DNA of 25,853 nucleotides from Anthropogastromicrobium sp963604075 (GTDB taxonomy: Bacteria > Bacillota > Clostridia > Lachnospirales > Lachnospiraceae): contig CAVCPW010000131.1 of assembly GCA_963604075.1 (NCBI GenBank), positions 1 to 25,853 of the forward strand. Direction: 5' to 3'. This document shows positions 15,704 through 22,260 of this stretch, piece after piece. A model generated the notes under the pieces. It saw only the letters and a list, made by a program, of their open reading frames with translations. It was not told where the DNA came from and searched no databases. The translations under genes were made by a program, and so were the position numbers. Numbering within the stretch: the stretch's first letter is position 1; each line of letters starts with the position of its first letter.

Positions 15704-17086
15704 ATGATTCAAAAGGACGAGATCAGACAGGTATTAGAGGCTGCATCAGCGCACGGAATCGAATTTGCTGAGCTGTTCTTCGAGGACAGAGAGGAGACAA
15801 ACATTCCGTGTGTCGAGACTGTGATTCAGGGTGTAAAGAGCCTTCGTATCTGCGGAGTAGGTTTGTATCTGATACAGGGACTTTCCAATGTGTATCTATA
15901 TACAAATCAGGTGACAAAGAAAGCTTTGCTTGATCTGGTAGAAAAAGGTGCCGAGATGTTAGCGTTAAAAAAACGTGCGGCATCTGCCGGAATTGTCTTA
16001 ACTGAGCAGTCCTGGCATAATCCGTGCCCGGTCGTAAAATATCCGTCACAGATCAGCAATCAGGACAAAATCAATGTGCTCTTAAAGGCTGACAAGGCTG
16101 CAAGAGGTGCCGGTGTCAACGTGCGTTCATTGAATTTAAACTATTTTGATACCGACCAGCGTGTGCTGATTGCAAATACAGAGGGCCTTTATACGACGGA
16201 TCGCCGTGTGACAACAAGAATGCGTATGCAGGCTGTTGTCGCAGACGGGGCAGATGCATATGGTACCTGGGATGATTATACAAAGGCTTCCGGCTTTGAA
16301 GCATATGACGATGCACTCGCATATACAGGCTTTGCAGCAGATATGGTGCAGCGCGCCGATCGCATTCGCACGGCAGGGAGCGTTTCTCCATGCACTGTTC
16401 CAGTTGTACTTGCAGCAGGCGGCTGCGGAACACTATGGCATGAGAGCTGTGGTCATTCGCTTGAGGCAATTGCAATTGCACATCGTTCCAGCGCATTTGT
16501 GGATAAGATAGGTGAGAAGGTCGCAAGCGATAAGGTCACGCTTGTTGATGACGGAACATTGCTGGGACAGTACGGCTCAGCAGCAATCGATGACGAAGGC
16601 CATCCAATGCAGCGAAATGTTCTGATTGAAAATGGTATCTTAAAATCCTATATGTGTGACCGCTACTATGGTAAGGTTCTTGGAATGGAAAGCACCGGAA
16701 GTGGAAGAAGACAAAATTATACATATGCACCAGTATCCAGAATGACCAATACCTGTCTGGCAGAGGGCAACGACGATGAGGACGAGATTGTGCGCGGTGT
16801 GGATAACGGTTTGTATGTGGAGAGCATCGGCGGCGGTTTTGGCGGCATGCAGTTTTCACTTGAGGTAAAAGAAGGCTTTTGGATTAAGAATGGTCAGATC
16901 GACCGAGATCATCAGGTAAAGAATCTGATGCTGACCGGAAATGGAATCGATGTGATTAAGCGTATCGATCGTGTAGGCAAAAAGATGAAGTACGAAAAGG
17001 GTGGCTTCTGTGGAGCAAGCTCTGGTCTGATTCCAACAACTACTCCGCAGCCAATGGTGCGTATTTCTCATATGGCAATCGGATAA
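15704..17086 (+). CDS. tldD: TldD family metalloprotease, catalytic subunit
   Basis: A 460-residue member of the TldD/PmbA (U62) family. The zinc motif HESCGH spans His246, Glu247 and His251. Cys436 (GGFCGASSG), near the C-terminus, corresponds to the third zinc ligand known from E. coli TldD. The TldD-TldE heterodimer cleaves unfolded or modified peptides; in E. coli it processes the microcin B17 precursor and degrades CcdA. All catalytic residues are present, so it should be active. AAGGAAG precedes the ATG. It follows the large hairpin and is paired with tldE downstream, the usual arrangement. The setting among peptide-import and amino-acid genes suggests a catabolic role here. Confidence 0.93.
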   Translation: MIQKDEIRQVLEAASAHGIEFAELFFEDREETNIPCVETVIQGVKSLRICGVGLYLIQGLSNVYLYTNQVTKKALLDLVEKGAEMLALKKRAASAGIVLTEQSWHNPCPVVKYPSQISNQDKINVLLKADKAARGAGVNVRSLNLNYFDTDQRVLIANTEGLYTTDRRVTTRMRMQAVVADGADAYGTWDDYTKASGFEAYDDALAYTGFAADMVQRADRIRTAGSVSPCTVPVVLAAGGCGTLWHESCGHSLEAIAIAHRSSAFVDKIGEKVASDKVTLVDDGTLLGQYGSAAIDDEGHPMQRNVLIENGILKSYMCDRYYGKVLGMESTGSGRRQNYTYAPVSRMTNTCLAEGNDDEDEIVRGVDNGLYVESIGGGFGGMQFSLEVKEGFWIKNGQIDRDHQVKNLMLTGNGIDVIKRIDRVGKKMKYEKGGFCGASSGLIPTTTPQPMVRISHMAIG

Positions 17087-17147
17087 TTGTTACGATTCTC
17101 TTTTACGATAGATTTTGAGAGCAGATAATGAGGAAAGGCAAGTATAT

Positions 17148-18572
17148 ATGAAAGAATGTATGAGAGAACTAAAAGCATATAAGGAAGCCATGCAGTTTCT
17201 TCCAAACGGCTGTATAGCTGCAGAGGCCGAGGCGGAAAAGCAGGAAAAAATCTCAGTTGAAATGATAGGTTCACAGACCGGTCCGATGAGTTGCAGTGAG
17301 CAGACCGAGATTTTTGTTCGGGCATCTGGCAAAAAAACCGGAATGGTCTATACGCAAAAGCTTGATGCAAGCGCAAGTGATGTAATTGTGCAGGCACTTA
17401 CAAATAGTGAAGCAGCATCAGCAGAGCAGGCAGAGCCGATGGCAACCGCTGATTATTGGGCGTCAGATGATAAAGAGATTAAGACAGAAACAGAAGAATC
17501 TGGGGATGCTAAAGATTCGGATGAAGTGCAGAAGGTGAATAGAGATCAAAAGAAAGAGCTTGTCTCCATCGAAACATTAAAGAATAAGGCGAAATCTCTT
17601 GCCATGCAGTTAGAGGAAGGCTTTGGATGTCAGGTGCGTCTTAATCTTTCTCAGACGATTCTTACAATGGGAGTTGTGAATACCAACAACATAGAAGAAA
17701 CAGCTTTTGTGCAGCGCTTTGCGGCAGAGGTAGCGGCAAATGGTTATGAGGGATATGCAAGCGCACTCACCCTTGATGAGATGTCACCAGAGCCATTTCT
17801 TCATGAATTTTCCAATCGAAGATTCTTAGATGTACCGACCATTTCGGCAGAGGCAGGTGAGTATCGTGCTGTGCTTTCTTCACAGGCGGTCAATAATATC
17901 TTAATTACTGCATGGCAGATGTTCACGGCAAAGCGTGCGCAGAGCGGTTCGACCCCATTTGCAGGAAAGGAAAATACGAAAATTTTTTCTGACTGTATCA
18001 CAATTCGTGATTACAAGGGCGGTGCTGATTCGCCTAATAGCGCACAGTGCGGTTTCTCATGGGAGATGGACTGTGAAGGCGTGCCGAGTCGTGACTTACC
18101 CCTTGTTGAAAACGGCGTGTTAAAAGGCTGGATGCACAATCTTTCTACGGCAAAAAAAGCAGGTGTGCGTTCCACAGGTAATGCAGGTAGAAAGACGCTT
18201 CTTAGCGGAAATATTCACACCGATATGGCGATCATGCCAAAGAATTTTACAATTGAATCAGGAAGTGCAAGTTTAGAAGAGTTACTTTGTGCCTGCAATG
18301 ATGGTGTGTATGTGTTTGAAAATTATGATCAGTTTCATGCATTAAATATAGTGTCCGGTGATTTTGCATTTCCATGTAAGGCAGTGCGTATAAAGGATGG
18401 AAAGCCGGTTGGCATCATGGAAGGTCTTACGATGACTGGAAACGTGGCAGAACTATTTTCAAATGTTGAGCTGGTGGGAAGTGATCGTGTAATCAATCCA
18501 CTCGTTATGTACGACAGCTACACTGTGTCAGGTCCTGCTATGCTTGTGGGATCTTTGAAAATCAGCGGTTGA
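17148..18572 (+). CDS. tldE: TldE/PmbA family protein, non-catalytic partner
   Basis: Partner subunit of TldD, about 474 residues, without an HExxxH motif, as expected for TldE. Typical C-terminal features are PLVENGVLKGWMHNLSTAKKAG, then STGNAGR, and a tail with NPLVMYDSYTVSGPAMLVGSLKISG. I place the start at the ATG at 17148, which has AGGAAAGG nine bases upstream. A TTG at 17115 in the same frame lacks a ribosome binding site. Residues about 108-143 are a highly charged Asp/Glu/Lys-rich stretch (for example EIKTETEESGDAKDSDE), probably a flexible insertion. It follows tldD by about 60 bases and precedes the cyclodeaminase-family gene. Confidence 0.92.
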   Translation: MKECMRELKAYKEAMQFLPNGCIAAEAEAEKQEKISVEMIGSQTGPMSCSEQTEIFVRASGKKTGMVYTQKLDASASDVIVQALTNSEAASAEQAEPMATADYWASDDKEIKTETEESGDAKDSDEVQKVNRDQKKELVSIETLKNKAKSLAMQLEEGFGCQVRLNLSQTILTMGVVNTNNIEETAFVQRFAAEVAANGYEGYASALTLDEMSPEPFLHEFSNRRFLDVPTISAEAGEYRAVLSSQAVNNILITAWQMFTAKRAQSGSTPFAGKENTKIFSDCITIRDYKGGADSPNSAQCGFSWEMDCEGVPSRDLPLVENGVLKGWMHNLSTAKKAGVRSTGNAGRKTLLSGNIHTDMAIMPKNFTIESGSASLEELLCACNDGVYVFENYDQFHALNIVSGDFAFPCKAVRIKDGKPVGIMEGLTMTGNVAELFSNVELVGSDRVINPLVMYDSYTVSGPAMLVGSLKISG

Positions 18573-18611
18573 TAGAAGCGAAAAATCAGGAAGGCAGGTT
18601 TTTGATTAATT

Positions 18612-19553
18612 ATGAAAATTATTGAGCAGGAAGAGGTAAGAAAGCTTTTGCAGCCGAAGGACTGCATTAAATTAATGGCAGAGGCATTAAAAGGCCTTGA
18701 AAGTGGTGAATATGTTCAGCCGGCACGTCTGATCACCATTATGCCAAATACGGCAAAGTTTGGCTTTATGCCAGCCTATGTCGGAGAATATTTTGGCGCA
18801 AAAGTCATCTCGGCATTTGCACCGAACATGGGAACAAAGTATCCGTCACACATCGGCTATGTGATGCTGTTTGAGTCTGCGCACAGCACAGTAGCTGGTA
18901 TGATTGAGGCTGGAAGCATTACGGAGATTCGTACAGGTGCCGTCAGTGCAGCAGCTACTGATCTGCTAGCTAGAAAAGATGCACACAAATTGGCATTGAT
19001 CGGAGCAGGCGCACAGGCACGTTCCCATTTGGCTGCAATCCGCGAGATTCGTGATATCACTTCAGTGACTGTTTACGATCTGTTCCCACAGGCAGCAGAA
19101 CGTTTCGCAGCGGAAATGCAGGAAAAATATCAAATTCCGGTTAGCGTATGCAATACTGTTAAGGAGGCAGCCGCAGATGTGGACATCATCTGTACTGTAA
19201 CACCGTCCAAGGAGCCACTTTTAACAAAAGATATGGTAAAGCCTGGTACTCATATCAACGCAGTCGGTACCTTTACACCAACTACCAGAGAGGTTTCCTC
19301 TGATCTGGTTGCCGCAGCACGCCTGTATTCTGATCAGACCGAGGCGACAAAGCGTGAGAGTGGCGAATATCTGATTCCATTGCAGGAGGGGCTGATCAAG
19401 GAAGATCACATCGTCGGCTCTATTGGAGAAGTACTGTTAGGAAAGGCACCGGGCAGAACTGATGATAATCAGATTACCATCTTCGATGCACTTGGTCTTG
19501 CAATCGAGGATGTGGCGAGTGCAAAATATGTGTACGAAAGGGCAATTCAATAA
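18612..19553 (+). CDS. Ornithine cyclodeaminase / mu-crystallin family protein
   Basis: A 313-residue NAD(P)-binding protein of the OCD/mu-crystallin family. The nucleotide-binding loop is GAGAQA at residues 131-136 (ALIGAGAQARSHLAAI). TEIRTGAVSAAAT, with Arg107, is the family's conserved substrate-side segment, and Lys64 in FGAKVISAF is the probable active-site lysine. Members include ornithine cyclodeaminase, archaeal alanine dehydrogenase and cyclic ketimine reductases such as pyrroline-2-carboxylate reductase, so the exact reaction cannot be assigned. The upstream ribosome site is weak (GCAGG, 13 bases away). The stop overlaps the next start (TAATG), so it is coupled to the PLP enzyme. 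In this operon it probably handles amino acids or imines released from peptides. Confidence 0.88.
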   Translation: MKIIEQEEVRKLLQPKDCIKLMAEALKGLESGEYVQPARLITIMPNTAKFGFMPAYVGEYFGAKVISAFAPNMGTKYPSHIGYVMLFESAHSTVAGMIEAGSITEIRTGAVSAAATDLLARKDAHKLALIGAGAQARSHLAAIREIRDITSVTVYDLFPQAAERFAAEMQEKYQIPVSVCNTVKEAAADVDIICTVTPSKEPLLTKDMVKPGTHINAVGTFTPTTREVSSDLVAAARLYSDQTEATKRESGEYLIPLQEGLIKEDHIVGSIGEVLLGKAPGRTDDNQITIFDALGLAIEDVASAKYVYERAIQ

Positions 19554-20725
19554 TGAGATTCGATTTTGAAACGCTTGTTTCGCGTCCAAGTGCGAACCTG
19601 AAGCGTATGATGACACCGCCTGAGGTTGTCGAAGCAGGAAATATTAGTCTGGATGGCGCTGAACCGGATTTTAAGAGCGCACCAGTTATTGAGGAAGCAG
19701 TGATACGTTTCGCAAAGAATGGACTGTATGGATTTACATTGCCGGATGACGCGTATCGCAATGCGGTAGTCAACTGGATGAAAATGAACCGTAATACTAT
19801 CTTACAGCCACAGTGGGTTGTCACAACACTCGGAACAATCTATTCACTGGCGACAGCAATTCGCCTGACATGTCCTGACCCGGAGGATGGAATCATTATA
19901 ACTACTCCGGTTTATAACCGATATCGCCAGGCAGCAGATCGCTTAAATCGCAGAACAGTGGAGTGCCCGCTTCTCTACGACAGAGAAAATGGTTCTTATT
20001 GTATGGATTTTGATGCAATTGAGGCAGCTATGGCAAATCCGCATAACCATCTGTTTGTGTTGTGCAATCCCCATAATCCTATCGGAAGGATATGGAAAGA
20101 GAAAGAACTGGAACTGTTAGCAGCATTAGCAGAACGCTATAATGTAATTGTCTACTCCGATGAGATTTTTTCTGATAACTGCTATCAGGGAATGACTTGT
20201 CCGTGCTATCTTGATATCAAAGGGGCAAAGTCACACGCAATTGTGGCAACAGGGCTTGGAAAATCGTTTGGATTTACAGGTGTGAATCACGCAAACATCC
20301 TGATTGCAGATGATGAGCTTCGTGAACGTTTCGCCGACAGGCGAACACGTGACCACTACGGCAGCCTGGATCCGTGTGTGTATGAGTGTGTGTTGTCAGC
20401 CTATACAGAGGATGGAAAGGCATGGGTCGATGCGTCCAATGCATATGTTTGGGAAAATATTTGTGTGCTGCGCGATTATTTTGCAAAGCATCTGCCAAAA
20501 GCAAAAGTATGCGGAGGCGAGGGAGCTTATATTTTGTGGATTGACTGGTCAGAATATTTTCAGACAGAGGATGAGCTGAATGAGTTTCTTGTAAAGAAAG
20601 CGCATGTGTGCCTTGGAGAGGGCAGCGACTACGACAGTCCTCTGTTTACACGAATTTGCATGGCAACGCCACGGTGGTGTCTTGTTAAAACGCTCGAATC
20701 AATTGGAAAGGCATTTTTGGCCTGA
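19553..20725 (+). CDS. MalY/PatB-type PLP aminotransferase / C-S beta-lyase
   Basis: A 390-residue fold-type I PLP enzyme. Lys237 in GLGKSFGFTG is the Schiff-base lysine. CNPHNPIGRIW carries the conserved Asn-Pro, YSDEIFSD the Asp that contacts the pyridine nitrogen, and Arg367 (LFTRICMATPR) the carboxylate-binding Arg. YGFTLPDDAYRNAVVNWM and TPVYNRY are characteristic of MalY/PatB proteins, which often act as cystathionine or cysteine-S-conjugate beta-lyases. Plain aminotransferase activity is also possible. It overlaps the upstream gene by one base and is the last gene of the operon, followed within eight bases by a strong terminator. An operon partnership with an OCD-family protein suggests that the imine or 2-keto products pass between the two enzymes; this is inference. 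Confidence 0.87.
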   Translation: MRFDFETLVSRPSANLKRMMTPPEVVEAGNISLDGAEPDFKSAPVIEEAVIRFAKNGLYGFTLPDDAYRNAVVNWMKMNRNTILQPQWVVTTLGTIYSLATAIRLTCPDPEDGIIITTPVYNRYRQAADRLNRRTVECPLLYDRENGSYCMDFDAIEAAMANPHNHLFVLCNPHNPIGRIWKEKELELLAALAERYNVIVYSDEIFSDNCYQGMTCPCYLDIKGAKSHAIVATGLGKSFGFTGVNHANILIADDELRERFADRRTRDHYGSLDPCVYECVLSAYTEDGKAWVDASNAYVWENICVLRDYFAKHLPKAKVCGGEGAYILWIDWSEYFQTEDELNEFLVKKAHVCLGEGSDYDSPLFTRICMATPRWCLVKTLESIGKAFLA

Positions 20726-20732
20726 ACTTAAG

Positions 20733-20775
20733 AAGTCACCGGGGATTCCGGTGACTTTCTTGTTATATTTTATGG
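20733..20775 (+). terminator. Rho-independent terminator of the tldDE operon
   Basis: AAGTCACCGG (20733-20742) pairs with CCGGTGACTT (20748-20757) around GGATT. It is followed by a T-rich run (TCTTGTTATATTTTAT). It starts seven bases after the stop codon and is a textbook intrinsic terminator. Confidence 0.9.
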
Positions 20776-20831
20776 GCAATACGCTCATCCCGCTATTTTT
20801 AGGTGGATGGTAATGACTTGACACAGTAATT

Positions 20832-20870
20832 GTTAAGCTTGACAAATGAAGCAAATTGCTATACTGTTGA
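20832..20870 (+). promoter_or_regulatory. Promoter P2 of the dehydrogenase gene, twin of the one at 857
   Basis: The -35 is TTGACA (20839-20844), the spacer is 15 bp and the -10 is TATACT (20860-20865), extended as TGCTATACT. The 39 bp match promoter P1 (857-895) at 33 positions without gaps. The upstream palindrome is GTTAAGCTTGAC, one base from the perfect form in P1. A second CTTGACA lies exactly 21 bp upstream (20817-20823), two helical turns away. The sequences outside the block are unrelated to P1, so this is not simply a duplicated region. Confidence 0.75.
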
Positions 20871-20871
20871 T

Positions 20872-20898
20872 TTGCTTGAGCAACTAGCTGCAAAGCTA
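20872..20898 (+). other. Tandem mini-hairpins at the 5' end of the dehydrogenase mRNA
   Basis: TTGC-TTGA-GCAA (20872-20883) is followed after one base by TAGCT-GCAA-AGCTA (20885-20898), which has a GNRA-type GCAA tetraloop. They lie at the predicted transcript start. No T-tract follows. A 5' stabilising structure is likely, comparable to the hairpin after P1. Confidence 0.5.
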
Positions 20899-20956
20899 TC
20901 AAGAAATCATTAAAAACGATCAAAGAATCAATCAAAAAAGAAAGGGTAGGATTCAT

Positions 20957-21940
20957 ATGAAAATCTATGCATTTGAGGTAAGAGAAGATGAGAAAAAAGC
21001 ATTTGAGCAGATCGCTGCGCAGTGCGGTGCGGAGGTAACATTTTCGAGCGAAGTGCCAAGTCTTGAAAATGCAGATATGGTAAAGGGGTATGACGGTGTT
21101 ACCACGCTTGGCATGGGAAAGTTAGACCGTGAGCTGTTAAGTTGTTATCGCGAAAGTGGCGTTCGTTTTTTATCAACAAGAACTGTTGGATACAATCATA
21201 TTGATTTGGCAGCAGCGAAGGAGCTTGGAATCTCTGTCTGCAATGCCAGATATGCACCAAATGGTGTAGCAGATTTTACTGTTATGATGATTTTAATGTG
21301 CCTTCGTCAGTATAAGCAGGCAATGTGGAGAGGACAGGTTAACGATTTCTCTCTTCAGGGTCTTCAGGGACGTGATATGAAGAGTCTGACAATTGGTATT
21401 ATAGGAACCGGCCGTATTGGTACGCAGGTGCTTAAGAATTTGTCAGGCTTTGGCTGTCGTTTGCTTGCCTATGATGTCTATAAGAATTCAGAGGCAGAAA
21501 AACTGGCTGAGTATGTTGATATGGAAACTATCTATAAGGAATGTGATGTAATTAGCCTTCATATGCCGATGTCTGAGGCTACGTTTCATATTATTGATAA
21601 AGAGGCTATTGCAAAAATGAAGGATGGCATTATTTTGATTAATTGTGCGAGAGGCGGCTTGACAGATATCAATGCGCTGGTGGATGGTATCGAGTCTGAG
21701 AAGATCGGTGCGCTTGGCATGGATACAGTCGAGGGCGAGGAAGGTATCGTGCATGAGGATCGCAGAACCGACATTATTTCAAATCGTAACTGGTTCTATC
21801 TGCATCAGTTTCGTAATGTCATCATGACACAGCACATGGCATTTTACACCGAGGAGGCAGTTGAGAGCATGGTGCGCTGTGGTGTAGAAGGTATTGTGCA
21901 AATGGCGCAGACTGGAACGTATGAGACAATGTTAAAATAA
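20957..21940 (+). CDS. D-2-hydroxyacid dehydrogenase (D-lactate dehydrogenase type)
   Basis: A 327-residue NAD-dependent dehydrogenase that interconverts 2-keto acids and D-2-hydroxyacids. The Rossmann loop is GTGRIG at residues 150-155. Arg232 (NCARGG), Glu261 (VEGEEG) and His293 (TQHMAFYT) have exactly the spacing of the catalytic Arg235, Glu264 and His296 of Lactobacillus D-lactate dehydrogenase. The protein belongs to the D-LDH / VanH / D-hydroxyisocaproate dehydrogenase branch; the substrate is not fixed by these residues. It is a single-gene unit behind promoter P2, with GGTAGG six bases before the ATG. Because P2 matches the peptidase promoter, a role in reducing keto acids from amino-acid breakdown is a reasonable inference. 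Confidence 0.9.
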   Translation: MKIYAFEVREDEKKAFEQIAAQCGAEVTFSSEVPSLENADMVKGYDGVTTLGMGKLDRELLSCYRESGVRFLSTRTVGYNHIDLAAAKELGISVCNARYAPNGVADFTVMMILMCLRQYKQAMWRGQVNDFSLQGLQGRDMKSLTIGIIGTGRIGTQVLKNLSGFGCRLLAYDVYKNSEAEKLAEYVDMETIYKECDVISLHMPMSEATFHIIDKEAIAKMKDGIILINCARGGLTDINALVDGIESEKIGALGMDTVEGEEGIVHEDRRTDIISNRNWFYLHQFRNVIMTQHMAFYTEEAVESMVRCGVEGIVQMAQTGTYETMLK

Positions 21941-22260
21941 AAGAAAAAGCTGCGGTTAAACATCACGTGGAATGCGGGGTCAACAAAATAATTATCGAAC
22001 TGCCCGTGTAACATTGTTTGCCATAAACAACAAAATGCAGCGTACAAACTGCAATTATATTGACAAAGTAGCAAAAAAAAAGTAAAATCGAGGCAGAGTT
22101 GTGAGTACGATTATCGAATATCATTAACATTAGTGATGAAATACTAGATAAAAGTATCACAAATTTGGCTTAGTAGGGGGGACGCTATGGCATAGGATGG
22201 AACTGCAAACGTAAGAGAAAAAATAAACCCGATGTAAGAAAAAATGTAAGGAGAACGGTA
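21941..22260. other. Intergenic region with long ATPase leader
   Basis: There is no gene here. I see no clear terminator after the dehydrogenase stop. The promoter at 22060-22088 implies a leader of about 165 bases before the ATPase start. The leader contains an 11-bp palindrome, CTATGGCATAG, and a GGGGGG run near 22175-22200, but no riboswitch I can name. AAGGAGAA precedes the ATPase ATG. Confidence 0.5.
22060..22088 (+). promoter_or_regulatory. Strong promoter of the P-type ATPase gene
   Basis: A consensus -35 TTGACA (22060-22065), a spacer of 17 bp rich in A and a -10 TAAAAT (22083-22088). This is the best sigma-A match in the window. It lacks the shared block of P1 and P2, so the ATPase is probably outside that regulon. 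Confidence 0.8.

Noticed and set aside
20817..20846. A second complete promoter starting from the TTGACA at 20818
   Set aside because: No -10-like hexamer lies 16-18 bases downstream; the motif is better seen as a direct repeat of the CTTGACA in P2.
22089..22260. Possible manganese (yybP-ykoY) riboswitch before the cation ATPase
   Set aside because: Such riboswitches often precede cation pumps, but the conserved core and paired helices could not be found in this leader. A covariance-model scan would settle it.
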